Shown in pieces: positions 7,982 through 16,067 of a stretch of DNA of 34,715 bases. Source of the DNA: Actinomycetes bacterium. GTDB taxonomy: Bacteria > Actinomycetota > Acidimicrobiia > Acidimicrobiales > UBA8190. Position 1 is the stretch's first letter. Each line of letters begins with the position of its first letter. The notes under the pieces were generated by a model. It did not search any database. It was not told the origin of the DNA and saw only the letters and a program-made list of their open reading frames with translations. The position numbers and the translations under genes were made by a program. The DNA is taken from NCBI GenBank assembly GCA_021848085.1, contig JAJZNB010000294.1, positions 1 through 34,715 on the forward strand, in the 5' to 3' direction.

Positions 7982-8350
7982 TCAGGCCCGCGGCGCTACG
8001 TCGTCGAGGGGCGGGTTGCCGGCGTGGTGGCGCGCCAGCTGCACCGCCTCGATGGTGGTCAGCGCCCCGGGGGCCAGGTCGGCCACCACGCTCAAGAAGG
8101 CCGACACCTTCTCGGCCGCGTCGACGATCTCCACCACCAGCGGCAGGCCGCGGGCCGCGTCGGGGAACCGGCTGGTGTGCAGCACCCCCGACCGGCCATA
8201 GCCCTCGCTGGCCCGCCAGACCGTGGCACCGGCCAGCCCGTCCTCGCGGGCCGCCTCCAGCAGCGCGTCGGCCGCCGAGCGATGGCCGACGCGGTCGTCC
8301 TCGGTCGAGTAGACCTGCAGCCTCCACCTCCGGTCCCAGCGCACCGTCAT
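7982..8350 (-). CDS. DUF190 family protein
   Basis: A 122-residue PII-like fold protein of the DUF190 family. Family features are the strand WRLQVYSTEDDRVGHRSAAD, the block LLEAAREDGLAGATVWRASEGYG, and PLVVEIVDAAEKVSAFL. The ATG at 8350 is chosen because GGAGG sits about nine bases upstream, and the translation before it is either a short Arg-rich segment or the 18-bp repeat. DUF190 genes often neighbour crcB fluoride-exporter genes. None is seen here, so the role is unknown, perhaps a small-ligand or nucleotide sensor. It converges with degV, and the tandem repeat array lies 32-121 bases upstream of the start, where control sites would be expected. Confidence 0.85.
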   Translation of the reverse strand: MTVRWDRRWRLQVYSTEDDRVGHRSAADALLEAAREDGLAGATVWRASEGYGRSGVLHTSRFPDAARGLPLVVEIVDAAEKVSAFLSVVADLAPGALTTIEAVQLARHHAGNPPLDDVAPRA

Positions 8351-8381
8351 CGCAAACGGCCTCCTCGCCGGCATCGCGTCC

Positions 8382-8471
8382 GACCGGCAGGTCACCGTGG
8401 ACCGGCAGGTCACCGTGGACCGGCAGGTCACCGTGGACCGGCAGGTCACCGTGGACCGGCAGGTCACCGTG
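8382..8471. repeat. Tandem array of five 18-bp direct repeats
   Basis: Five consecutive perfect copies of GACCGGCAGGTCACCGTG. Each copy contains GGTCACC, and across unit borders GGTC-N6-GACC forms an inverted repeat, so each border could be a protein-binding dyad. The array lies directly upstream of the DUF190 gene on the minus strand and downstream of the S53 peptidase gene. The unit is a multiple of three, so the array is open in several frames (hexapeptide repeats on either strand), but no convincing gene uses it. It may be a regulatory array or a replication-slippage minisatellite. Confidence 0.95.
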
Positions 8472-8539
8472 GCGCCGGCTGCCGACCGCCCATGGTAACC
8501 GTGGGTGACGCCGCCTTCCCGCCGCCTTCACACGCCGCT

Positions 8540-9967
8540 CTAGGGCTGGCGGTAGCCGGCGGTGGCATGCGGCGCCAGCGAGGCCAGCAGGCCCGACACG
8601 ATGGGGGTGCCGAGCCCGGTCGGCAGGTCGTAACCAGAGCGGGCCGGGAAGCCGGGAGCGCTGGGATAGGGATCGCGGTTGTTGCCGACGGTCACGTCGT
8701 GGAAGTCGGCGTGGTAGCTCGTCGAGTTGGCGGCCAGGGCGTAGAGGGTGGTGTTGAGCAGTCCGAAGCCGTGCCTGGCGCCCTGGGCCAGATCGGCGGT
8801 GATGGCCGCCCAGCTGGGGGCGGACTCGCTGGTGCCGCCGAAGAAGTAGAAGCCGTTGCTCGACCCGCCCAGGAACCCGAGGTAGACGAGGGTCGAGGTG
8901 TACACCGAGGCGTTGAAGGCCACGTCGGACGTGGTGCGCATGGCCTGGCCCGACACCGCCGTCTGGTACGCCGGCGCCGGGAACACGGCGCTGGGGGCGC
9001 CGCCGGTGGCCCCGAACACGCCCAGGGTGCAGCCGAAGGGGCAGGTGGCCGGGTCGCTGTCGTTCCACGCCGTCTCGCCGGCGTAGCTGCCGTTGGTCGA
9101 GGTGGTGTTGTGGGAGGTGTCGGCCCGCACGAACAGGTCGGTGCCGCCGGCCGCCGTCACCTCGGGATCCGACGCCGGGAACAGAGCGTTGGCAGCGGCG
9201 AGCCCGTTGGTGGCTCCGCGATCGCCGGAGGAGGCGAACAGGCTCATGCCCTGCGTCACCGCCTGGTGGAAGATGGCGTCGGCCTGTTGCAGCTGCAGAT
9301 TGTTGCCGCCGCCGGCGATGGCGGCCTCGGGGGCGCCGAAGCTCATCGACAGGACCGTGCCCAGGTGGTGGGTGACGGCATAGTCCTCGGCGACGTTGAT
9401 GGCGTTCCCGTCGGGGGAGGAGGCGACGACCAGGTTGATGCGTGCACCGGGGGCCAGGTCGTGCACGGTCTGCACGTCGAGGCTGGTCTCTTCGGCCCAC
9501 CCGGTCTCCCCGGCGACCTGGCGTGGGTTGTAGGTGGGCTGACCGTCGGGATGGTAGACGTGGAGATCGGCGGGCGGCAGGCCGAAGGCGGCGTCGAAGG
9601 TGGCCAGGTCCGAGGCGACGGTGGGGCTGCCGTAGGCGTCGACGATGGCCACCTGCTCGCCGGTGCCTGCCGCCGCGCCGTCGATGGTCCACGGTACCTG
9701 GTAGGCCTGGTGCAGGATCTGAGGGTCGTAGCAGGCCAGCCCGACCGAGGCGATGCAGGCCCCCGGGGTCAGGCCCGCGGCCGACGTCGACGCCGAGGCT
9801 TGGATGGCGATGGGGCGCACCTGGTAGACGATCGACCCTGTCCCGGCCGAGGCGGCCGCCGCGGCGGAGCTCGAGGCGACGGTGCTGCCCACCAGCGCCG
9901 CCCCGCCAACCAGCGCGGCGGCCGCCGCCGCTGCGCACGTACGCCTCGGACCCCTCCATACCGCCAC
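8540..9967 (-). CDS. Secreted S53 (sedolisin/kumamolisin-type) serine-carboxyl peptidase, no propeptide seen
   Basis: A 475-residue exported peptidase. The GTG at 9967 follows GGGGAGG with good spacing and yields an export signal: MAVWRGPRRT, then a long Ala-rich hydrophobic stretch to about residue 40. Catalytic residues of the sedolisin family are all visible: Glu160 and Asp164 in EETSLDVQ, Asp249 in SSGDRGA, and Ser380 in GGTSESAP. The C-terminus has the calcium-site pattern DFHDVTVGNN...SGYDLPTGLGTP. Typical family members carry a 150-200-residue activation propeptide. Here only about 60 residues separate the signal from the catalytic core, so the propeptide is absent or reduced. It probably acts outside the cell on proteins, often at acidic pH in this family. 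Cys309 and Cys313 could form a disulfide. Confidence 0.87.
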   Translation of the reverse strand: MAVWRGPRRTCAAAAAAALVGGAALVGSTVASSSAAAAASAGTGSIVYQVRPIAIQASASTSAAGLTPGACIASVGLACYDPQILHQAYQVPWTIDGAAAGTGEQVAIVDAYGSPTVASDLATFDAAFGLPPADLHVYHPDGQPTYNPRQVAGETGWAEETSLDVQTVHDLAPGARINLVVASSPDGNAINVAEDYAVTHHLGTVLSMSFGAPEAAIAGGGNNLQLQQADAIFHQAVTQGMSLFASSGDRGATNGLAAANALFPASDPEVTAAGGTDLFVRADTSHNTTSTNGSYAGETAWNDSDPATCPFGCTLGVFGATGGAPSAVFPAPAYQTAVSGQAMRTTSDVAFNASVYTSTLVYLGFLGGSSNGFYFFGGTSESAPSWAAITADLAQGARHGFGLLNTTLYALAANSTSYHADFHDVTVGNNRDPYPSAPGFPARSGYDLPTGLGTPIVSGLLASLAPHATAGYRQP

Positions 9968-10465
9968 GGTTCCCTCCCCGGCCCCGAGCCGTGCACTGGT
10001 AGCACTGGTACAAGGTGTGGCCCAGCAACGGCTGATCGAGCCGAGGATAGGGGCCGGAACCGCCGACGAGCATCGACGGGCGGACAACCGCGGCCCGCCG
10101 ACGCCGGCCCGGGGTCGGCGCAGATGCCTGGTCGCCGCACTCCGCCATGGTGGGCACGGCGGGCCATCTGGCCCCTGTCGGGCCGCGGCCTGCTGCGCGC
10201 CTCGGCCGGCGAAGCGGCACGGTCCCGCCGACGTCCACCCGCCGGTGCCGGTTGCCGAGGTACAGCGGGTCGTCGAGGAGGCGCCGCGGAAGCGCTGGAT
10301 GGCCTCTCCGACCGTGGGCGTCTCGACGATCGACAGCACCTCGGCGAGATGGGTCTTGCAGCAGCCGGTCATGGAGCGTCTCGACCTGTTCGTGGAGCAG
10401 GGCTGCCAACCGTTCAGGGTTTGGCGTGGCTCTGCCCCCTTGGACTGCGGTCACGGGGTCTTGAG
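9968..10465. other. 498-bp interval without a confident gene
   Basis: This interval holds the upstream region of the S53 peptidase, including a 10-bp near-tandem repeat of GCACTGGTA around 9993-10011. Beyond it are several overlapping open frames on both strands without consistent codon bias. On the minus strand, about 10280-10450, a helical-looking segment (ERLAALLHEQVETLHDRLLQ) runs into another frame with THLAEVLSIVETPTVGEA. This could be a frameshifted remnant of an unknown gene. The interval ends at the IS607-type remnant, so part may be decayed insertion-element or target DNA. Confidence 0.4.
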
Positions 10466-10720
10466 ATGACCGTGGCCGTGAAGCTGTCTGGGTGGGCCGA
10501 GGCGAACGGCGTGAGCGGCCAGGGTGTGTGCTGGTGGCCTCACGCTGGGGGGTTGCCGGTGCTTGGCCGCCATCAGGCGCCGGGGACGATCCTGGTCGAG
10601 AACGACCTGGTGGAGGTGCTCGCCGGCTTCTGCGCCCACCTCGACGGCCGGCGTTCGGCCAAGCGCCGTGCCAGCGTGGCGGTCGAGGCGGCGGAGAGGT
10701 CGGCGCTGGCCGGTGCCGCG
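10466..10720 (+). pseudogene. IS607-family TnpA (serine recombinase) remnant with the catalytic domain deleted
   Basis: The N-terminal 43 residues resemble the MerR-like DNA-binding domain of IS607 TnpA: VKLSGWAEANGVS (compare KLSEWAxxxGV), the PHAGGLPVL segment (compare FHAGxLPVP), and PGTILV. They run straight into NDLVEVLAGFCAHLDGRRSA, which resembles the C-terminal end of the same protein (DLVxxVxEVLTSFCARLYGRRxA). The roughly 120-residue resolvase domain with its catalytic serine is missing, and the join is near 10598. Reading stays open after about 10720 but has no further similarity and runs antisense to the next gene. No tnpB is recognisable. The element is dead. The assignment is from memory of the family and should be aligned. 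Confidence 0.72.
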
Positions 10721-10796
10721 CACGTCACCTCGGCGGGATCACCGACGCCGGAGGTTCCGGTGGACCTGGCCGGTGAAGCACCCAGGGCCAGGTCTC

Positions 10797-10820
10797 GCCG
10801 ACGCCAGCAGTCGCGTCGGC
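10797..10820. terminator. Candidate stem-loop between the IS607 remnant and the dlh gene
   Basis: GCCGACGC and GCGTCGGC form a perfect 8-bp inverted repeat around an 8-base loop, 10 bases beyond the stop of the minus-strand hydrolase gene. No T-run follows on either strand, so it would be a non-canonical terminator. It may also be a relic of the IS607-type element end. Confidence 0.38.
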
Positions 10821-10830
10821 AGCCCTCGGC

Positions 10831-11523
10831 TCACGGGTCGAGGCGCTCGTGGAGGAACGACAGCGCCTGCGGCCACACCCGGGCGGCGAGATCGGGATCG
10901 CTGGTTCCCAGCGCGTTCTCCGGGTTCATGAAGGCATGTCCGGCCGGATGGATCTCGAAGATGACGTCCTTGCCCATCTTCTGCAGCTTCTGCTCCAGGG
11001 CCCGGGCGGCATCGGGGCCGAAGAAGTCGTCGTGCTGGGCCATGTGGCCCCGCACGGCGGCCACCATCTTGGACCAGTCGGGCTCCTCATCACCTTGGGG
11101 GAAGCCGTAGAAGGGGACGGCGGCCAGCACCTTGTCGGGCCGCAGGGCGGCCAGGTGCAGGCTGAGCACGCCCCCCATGCAGAAGCCCACGACGCCGATG
11201 CCCCTTCCGGCCGTCGCCTCGTGGCGGTCGAGGAAGTCCACGGCTCCGCTCATGTCACGCGCCGCGCGGTCGGGGGGCAAGCTCTGCATCAACTGGGCCG
11301 CCTTGTCCATCTCCTGGTGGCCGGCCAGCTCGCCGTGGTACAGGTCGGGCGCCAGGGCGACGAAGCCGCCGTCGGCCAGGCGGTCGACCATGACCTTGAG
11401 GCTGTGGTCGAGACCCCACCACTCCTGGACCACCACCACACCCGGTCCCCGCCCGGCGGCAGGGCGGGCCAGGTAGCCCCCCACCGTGGTGCCGTTGCTG
11501 GCCAGCTCCACCGTCTCCCCCAC
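10831..11523 (-). CDS. Dienelactone hydrolase family protein
   Basis: A 230-residue alpha/beta hydrolase of the dienelactone hydrolase (carboxymethylenebutenolidase-like) family, cytoplasmic. The nucleophile elbow GFCMGG places Cys115 as nucleophile. Glu34 in QEWWG is the usual partner, Asp165/166 follows GHMAQH, and His196 in HPAGHAFMN completes the triad. GTG at 11523 follows AGGAGG at five bases. Length matches the family. It may cleave a lactone or ester during degradation of aromatic-derived compounds. No aromatic-degradation genes adjoin it, so the substrate is open. It stands alone, divergent from the MFS gene. Confidence 0.9.
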   Translation of the reverse strand: MGETVELASNGTTVGGYLARPAAGRGPGVVVVQEWWGLDHSLKVMVDRLADGGFVALAPDLYHGELAGHQEMDKAAQLMQSLPPDRAARDMSGAVDFLDRHEATAGRGIGVVGFCMGGVLSLHLAALRPDKVLAAVPFYGFPQGDEEPDWSKMVAAVRGHMAQHDDFFGPDAARALEQKLQKMGKDVIFEIHPAGHAFMNPENALGTSDPDLAARVWPQALSFLHERLDP

Positions 11524-11686
11524 GTCGCCTCCTCGTTCCGTGTCGATCTTGCCGCTGGCGACTGTAGTGAGGGGAACCGCCTGTCATCGAGGCGCCGCCT
11601 GTGGTCAGCGCGGACCAGGCCAGCGGCGGTGACGTGGGCCGGCCCGGACGGCGGGGGGCGGAACCAGGCAAGATGGGAAAGACCCG

Positions 11687-13030
11687 ATGGACGACGACCC
11701 GCAGCTGCCGTCATCGGCCGGGCCGCCGTCGAGCACCGTGCCGGCAGGCGGACCGGCCGCGGAGCCCGGACCGACCGGCTTCCCAACCGGCCGGCAGGCG
11801 CCTCGCGTCGCTGGGGAGCCGACCCCGGCGGCGGCACCTGCCGCGCCCCACGGACCCGGGCGCGACGTCGGCGGCGCGGTCGCCGCCACCGTCGCCGGTT
11901 CGCTCGCCGTCTTCCTGGTCGGCGCTCTCGGCGTGCAGCTGCAGCAGTCGCTGCACTTCGGCCCGGCTGCGCTGGGTGCCGCCGTGTCGATCTGCTACGT
12001 CGGTGCCGCCCTCGGATCAGTGCCCTTCGGCCGGCTGGCCGAAGCGGTCGGCGGCGCCCGGGTGCTGCGGTTGGCCGCCCTGGCCGCCGCCGGGTTGCTG
12101 GGCGCCTTGGCTCTGGCGGCCCGATCGTGGGCGCTGCTGGCCGGCCTGCTGTTCCTGGCCGGTCTGGTCAGCTCGGCCATCCAGCCGGCCGCCAACCTGT
12201 TCCTGGCCCGCAGGACGCCACCGGGCCAGCAGGGGCTGGCCTTCGGGGTCAAGCAGGCAGCGGTCCCCTTGGCGGCGGTCATCGGTGGCTTCGCCGTGCC
12301 GGTCGTCGCGCTCACCGTGGGCTGGCGCTGGGCCTTCGTTCTGGCCGCGGCGGGCTCGTTGGTTGCCGCGGTGGCGGTGCCGCACCCCCGGATCTCGCTG
12401 GCCGAGCACCGGGCCCGACCGGCCGCGCTGCTGCCCACCGGGTCGCGGCGTGCGCTGGTGACCCTTGCCATCGGGTTGGGGCTCGGCGTGTTCGCCGCCA
12501 CCGGGTTGACCGCCTTCATCGTCAGCGCCGCCGTCCACGCCGGCATCTCCCAGGCTGCCGCCGGATGGCTGGCCGCCCTGGGCGGGCTGGTGGCCGGCGC
12601 CGCCCGGGTGGTCAGCGGGTGGCGCGCCGACCGGCGGGGCCGGTCCCACCTGCCGGTGGCGGCGGCCATGCTCGCCACCGGAGGCGTCGGCTACGCCGTG
12701 TTGGTCGTCGGCTCGGCACGAGGCGAGGCCGTCCTGCTGGTGGTGGGGGTTGTGGTTGCCTACGGCGCCGGCTGGGGCTGGAACGGTCTGTTCAACTTCG
12801 CCATCGTCCGGACCCATCCCGAGGCTCCCGCCCGGGCCACCTCCGTCACCCAGGTCGGGGGTCGGCTGGCCGGAGCGCTGGGGCCCTTCACCTTCGGGCT
12901 GGTCGCCGCGCACGGCTCCTACGCCGATGCCTGGGCGGTGGCGGGATCGGCGGCCCTGGTCGGTGCCGGGCTGATGCTGGTCGGCCGCCGGCTGCTGGTG
13001 CGGCGCCGGCGGACGCTGGCGACGACCTGA
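11687..13030 (+). CDS. Major facilitator superfamily transporter
   Basis: A 447-residue protein. About 60 residues at the N-terminus are Pro/Ala/Gly-rich and presumably disordered in the cytoplasm. Twelve hydrophobic segments follow. The loop between segments 2 and 3 reads FGRLAEAVGGARVLR, a degenerate form of the MFS G-x-L-a-D-r-x-G-r-r/k motif, and the equivalent loop in the second half is VVSGWRADRRGRSHLP. The sequence resembles CynX/nitrate-sulfonate-type or unassigned drug/metabolite MFS members, and the substrate cannot be deduced. ATG 11687 begins the long frame with strong codon bias, and no clear Shine-Dalgarno is seen. It is followed by a decayed gene, so it appears monocistronic. 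Confidence 0.85.
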   Translation: MDDDPQLPSSAGPPSSTVPAGGPAAEPGPTGFPTGRQAPRVAGEPTPAAAPAAPHGPGRDVGGAVAATVAGSLAVFLVGALGVQLQQSLHFGPAALGAAVSICYVGAALGSVPFGRLAEAVGGARVLRLAALAAAGLLGALALAARSWALLAGLLFLAGLVSSAIQPAANLFLARRTPPGQQGLAFGVKQAAVPLAAVIGGFAVPVVALTVGWRWAFVLAAAGSLVAAVAVPHPRISLAEHRARPAALLPTGSRRALVTLAIGLGLGVFAATGLTAFIVSAAVHAGISQAAAGWLAALGGLVAGAARVVSGWRADRRGRSHLPVAAAMLATGGVGYAVLVVGSARGEAVLLVVGVVVAYGAGWGWNGLFNFAIVRTHPEAPARATSVTQVGGRLAGALGPFTFGLVAAHGSYADAWAVAGSAALVGAGLMLVGRRLLVRRRRTLATT

Positions 13031-13088
13031 GCCCGGACGCGCTGGCCAGGGTTGGAGCGGACCCCGGGCCGCCTCGTGAGGTGCCCTC

Positions 13089-13713
13089 GACGACCATCCC
13101 GCCGCCGTCATCGGTTCGGCCTGCAGCTACGGCTGCGGTACCACCGACCCGATCGAGCAGCTGTCGGAGCTGGCTGCGCGCCGCGGTGTCGGGCTGCACG
13201 TCGACGGCTGCCTCGGCCGCCTCATCGTGGCCTTCGGCCAGCGCCTCGGCTACGACATCCCGGTGTTCGACTTCCGCCTGCCTGGGGTCACCAGCATCTC
13301 GGCCGACATCCACACGTACGGCTACGGCTTCAAGGGCAGCTCCGTGGCCTGCTTCCGGGGCCAGGAGCGGCGGGACGCCCAGTACTCCTTCCTCACCGAC
13401 TGGAGCGGCGGCACGTGCTGCTCCCCGGGTATCGAAGGCACAGTTTCGGGGGGTCTGCTGGCTGCCACCTGGGCGGCGATGGTCGGAATGGGCTTGAGGG
13501 GCTACCTCTCCCACGCCCCGCCGGATCTTCGAGACCGCCTTCGCCACGCAGCAGGCGGTGCGTGCCCACCTCGAGCTGCGACTGCTGGGCTGGCCCACCT
13601 TGTCGTTCGGCTTCACCTGCGACCAGTTCGACGTGTACCACGTGAACGAGCTCATCCGGGCCGTCATGGCCGACATGATGGACGACCAGCGGTCGCTGCC
13701 GGCCGAGGGATGA
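13089..13713 (+). pseudogene. Decayed PLP-dependent decarboxylase / sphingosine-phosphate-lyase-like gene
   Basis: Two frames together resemble the group II decarboxylase family. From 13089 to about 13512 one frame reads AVIGSACSYGCGTTDPIEQL, then LHVDGCLGRLIVAFGQRLGYD, FDFRLPGVTSISADIHTYG, and TDWSGGTCCSPGIEGTVSGG. Near 13513 the match moves to another frame (RRIFETAFATQQAVRAHLE, then LGWPTLSFGF and DQFDVYHVNE) and stops at 13711-13713. The normal N-terminal half is missing, the PLP lysine in the HKYG motif is Thr (HTYG), and the end is shortened. There is no start codon or ribosome site at the 5' edge. This is a clear non-functional remnant. Confidence 0.82.
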
Positions 13714-13993
13714 CCGCCAGCGGCCGGTCGCCGCCGGCCAGGCCAGGCTGGGCAGCGGGACCGTCCCCGTCGAGGACGTGGCGGCGACGAGCGTGACCGG
13801 CCCGTGGGCCAGCACCTCGTCGCGCTCAGCGGTGTCGATGCCACCAAGCTGGCGCCCTTGGACCCACCGCCTCGGCGGTCGGCACCACGCGCGGCAAGGT
13901 CGCCGCCGGGCTCGGGCTGGGTCCGCAGGTGGCGGTGGTGGCCGTGGAGCACCTGACCCACCGCCGGCAGGGGGTTGGGGTGGGCTGATCGGT
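13714..13993. other. 280-bp interval, probably further gene debris
   Basis: Short coding-like stretches in different frames on the plus strand (SGTVPVEDVAATSVTGP, then QHLVALSGVDATKLAPL, then TTRGKVAAGLGLGPQVAVVA to a TGA at 13986-13988) suggest another frameshifted remnant. I do not recognise the family. It ends next to the convergent stop of the OsmC gene. Confidence 0.35.
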
Positions 13994-14434
13994 TCAGGCC
14001 ACCGGCGTCCGCACCCGCACCGCCGTGTCCACCGGCAGCGCCAGCGACACCGACACCAGGCAGCTCGCCTCGGCCTTGGCCACCACGGCGCGCAGCGCCG
14101 CCTCGTGCTCGGGTTCGGTCTCGAGCTCGACGGTCTGCTCGATGCGGGTGAAGCCGAAGCGCCCGTCGGGCCGGCGCCCGACGACCCCTTCGGCGTGGAT
14201 GTCGAGGTCGTAGAGGGGAAGCTGCTGGCGCTGGGCCAGGGCGGCGATGGTGACGGCTAGGCACGATGCGGCGGCGGCGACGAGGAGGTCCTCGGGGCTG
14301 AAGCGCTCGGGATCGGAGCCGTGGAGCTCCAGCGGCGTGGCCAGCGGCAGCAGCGGCTTGCCCTGCACCCATCCGGTGACTCGCATCCCCCCGTTCCACG
14401 AGACGTCGACCGGGAAGCGGTGCTCACGCACCAC
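13994..14434 (-). CDS. OsmC/Ohr-family peroxidase
   Basis: A 146-residue OsmC-like thiol peroxidase. The GTG at 14434 has GGAGG five bases upstream and overlaps the end of trxB by 11 bases. Family features are the [21 protein letters not shown] helix with the first redox cysteine near residue 55, the [20 protein letters not shown] strands, and [15 protein letters not shown] with the second cysteine. It would reduce organic hydroperoxides with thiol electrons. Its position as third gene after trxA and trxB suggests that the thioredoxin system supplies the electrons, an inference from the operon. Confidence 0.87.
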   Translation of the reverse strand: MVREHRFPVDVSWNGGMRVTGWVQGKPLLPLATPLELHGSDPERFSPEDLLVAAAASCLAVTIAALAQRQQLPLYDLDIHAEGVVGRRPDGRFGFTRIEQTVELETEPEHEAALRAVVAKAEASCLVSVSLALPVDTAVRVRTPVA

Positions 14435-15503
14435 GGGGGCCTCCGGGCTCGGCCGGCTCCTGGAGGCCGGCGGTCGCGGCGGTTGGCTCCAGATCGGCGT
14501 CGGCGGCGTCGTCGAGCCAGCGCTCCACGTCCAAGGCGGCGGCGCAACCGCTGCCGGCGGCGGTGATCGCCTGGCGATAGGTGCGGTCCACCAGGTCGCC
14601 GCAGGCGAACACCCCGGGCAGGTTGGTGGCGGTGCCGGGGGCGGTGACGACCACGTAGCCGTCGTCGTCGAGCTGCACCTGACCACGCAGCAACGCGCTG
14701 CGCGGATCGTGCCCGATGGCGATGAACAGACCGGTCACCGTCAACGTCGAGGTCTTCTTGGTCGCGACGTTGCGCAGGGCCAGCCCTTCGACCGTGTCGG
14801 TGCCGAGCACGTCTTCGACCACGGTGTCGAACAGGATCCGGATCTTGGGATTGGCCAGGGCCCGCTGCTGCATGATCTTGCTGGCCCGCAGGGTGTCGCG
14901 GCGGTGGACGACGGTCACCGACTCGGCGAAGCGCGTCAGGAAGGTGGCCTCCTCGAGGGCCGAGTCGCCGCCGCCGACGACGGCGACGGGCTGGCCCCGG
15001 AAGAAGAAGCCGTCGCAGGTGGCGCACCACGACACGCCTCGTCCCGACAGGCGCTTCTCGTTGGGCAGCCCCAGCTCCCGGTAGCCGGAACCGGTGGCCA
15101 GGATCACGGTGCGGGAGCGGTAGGTGGTTCCCCCCACCGTCACCGCCTTGACGGCACCGGTGAGGTCGAGGGCGGTGGCGTCGTCGCTGATGAGCTCGGC
15201 GCCAAAGCGCTCGGCCTGCTTGCGCATGGAGGCCATCAGGTCGGGTCCCACGACCCCCTCGGGGAACCCGGGGAAGTTCTCCACCTCGCTGGTGTTCATC
15301 AGCGCACCGCCGTGCTGGGCGCCTTCGACGACCAGCGGTCGCAGGTCGGCTCGGGCGGTGTAGACGGCGGCGGTGTAGCCGGCGGGCCCCGATCCGACGA
15401 CGATGACGTCATGCACGGTGTCGTCGCCGTTGGAGGCCGAGGCCGGGGCCACGTGCAGGCCGGAGGGGCCGATCACGCCGGTCGGAGCGCTCGGATCGTC
15501 CAT
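14424..15503 (-). CDS. trxB: Thioredoxin reductase
   Basis: A 359-residue FAD/NADPH enzyme that reduces thioredoxin. The FAD-binding motif [10 protein letters not shown] is at 37-46, the redox pair CATC is at 160-163, the NADPH motif [13 protein letters not shown] follows with the downstream HRRD, and the second FAD motif [10 protein letters not shown] is near the end. About 28 residues precede the usual start of the fold. They lack features, so translation might begin later, but ATG 15503 is the natural start 10 bases after the trxA stop. The C-terminal 25 residues (Pro/Glu/Ala-rich) extend past the family core. It is the middle gene of trxA-trxB-osmC. Confidence 0.95.
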   Translation of the reverse strand: MDDPSAPTGVIGPSGLHVAPASASNGDDTVHDVIVVGSGPAGYTAAVYTARADLRPLVVEGAQHGGALMNTSEVENFPGFPEGVVGPDLMASMRKQAERFGAELISDDATALDLTGAVKAVTVGGTTYRSRTVILATGSGYRELGLPNEKRLSGRGVSWCATCDGFFFRGQPVAVVGGGDSALEEATFLTRFAESVTVVHRRDTLRASKIMQQRALANPKIRILFDTVVEDVLGTDTVEGLALRNVATKKTSTLTVTGLFIAIGHDPRSALLRGQVQLDDDGYVVVTAPGTATNLPGVFACGDLVDRTYRQAITAAGSGCAAALDVERWLDDAADADLEPTAATAGLQEPAEPGGPRGA

Positions 15504-15513
15504 GGGATCCCCA

Positions 15514-15876
15514 TCAAGCCGAGTGGGCGGCCACTTGGCGCCGGACGTCGTCCATGTCGAGGTCGCGCACCGCCTGGATGACCTGCTCGAGCGCCTGGGC
15601 GGGCAGCGCCCCGGGCTGCGAGAAGACCAGGATGCCGTCGCGGAAGGCCATCAGGGTCGGGATCGACATGATCCCCGCGGCAGCCGACAGCTCGGGCTGA
15701 TCCTCGGTGTCGACCTTGCCGAAGGTGATGTCGGCGTGCTGGTCGCTGGCCGCGTCGTAGACCGGCGCGAACATGCGGCACGGGCCGCACCACGAGGCCC
15801 ACCAGTCGACGAGGGTGATTCCTTGGTCGGCGACGGTGGACTCGAACGTGTCTTTCGTCAGGTTGACGGTTGCCAT
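15514..15876 (-). CDS. trxA: Thioredoxin
   Basis: A 120-residue thioredoxin, the cytoplasmic disulfide reductase. It has WCGPC at residues 29-33, [16 protein letters not shown] around it, [18 protein letters not shown], and the cis-Pro loop SIPTL. The ATG at 15876 gives a standard length. Longer upstream reading is unrelated and is discarded. The ribosome site is weak. A perfect ATACC-N6-GGTAT dyad lies 24 bases upstream. It is the first gene of the trxA-trxB-osmC operon. Confidence 0.95.
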   Translation of the reverse strand: MATVNLTKDTFESTVADQGITLVDWWASWCGPCRMFAPVYDAASDQHADITFGKVDTEDQPELSAAAGIMSIPTLMAFRDGILVFSQPGALPAQALEQVIQAVRDLDMDDVRRQVAAHSA

Positions 15877-15899
15877 GGTGGTTCCAACCCTTCCACTAG

Positions 15900-15915
15900 A
15901 TACCCCCACCGGTAT
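15900..15915 (-). promoter_or_regulatory. Candidate operator ATACC-N6-GGTAT upstream of trxA
   Basis: ATACCCCCACCGGTAT contains perfect 5-bp inverted arms around a C-rich centre, in a local AT-rich pocket with TATACC and TATCTA on the trxA strand that could be promoter elements. The shape is like C-rich sites bound by CsoR/CstR-type (copper or persulfide) repressors. The match is by eye, and no such regulator gene is in the window. Confidence 0.45.
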
Positions 15916-16067
15916 AGAGTTCTCAACGCCGGGTGGCGCCGGTTCATTCCAGAAGGCTTCCCCGCCGGCAGCAGGTGGCCGGCATCGCCGGATGGCGCTC
16001 GGGCTACGGACCTGGGGTGCCCGCCACCCCTCTCGCCGCACGCCCAGCCCGCCACTGCGAGTGCCGC

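Noticed and set aside
8351-8467. N-terminal extension of the DUF190 protein through the 18-bp repeats
   Set aside because: A good GGAGG site precedes ATG 8350, and the extension is a hexapeptide repeat absent from the family.
8382-8471. CRISPR array
   Set aside because: The repeats are directly adjacent with no spacers, the unit is 18 bp, and no cas genes are present.
7236-10454. A 1072-residue minus-strand open frame, and a similar 1028-residue plus-strand frame at 8024-11110
   Set aside because: Both run antisense or out of frame across several recognised genes and have Arg/Gly/Pro-rich translation typical of high-GC shadow frames. Only the IS607-like segment at 10466-10720 of the plus-strand frame resembles a real protein.
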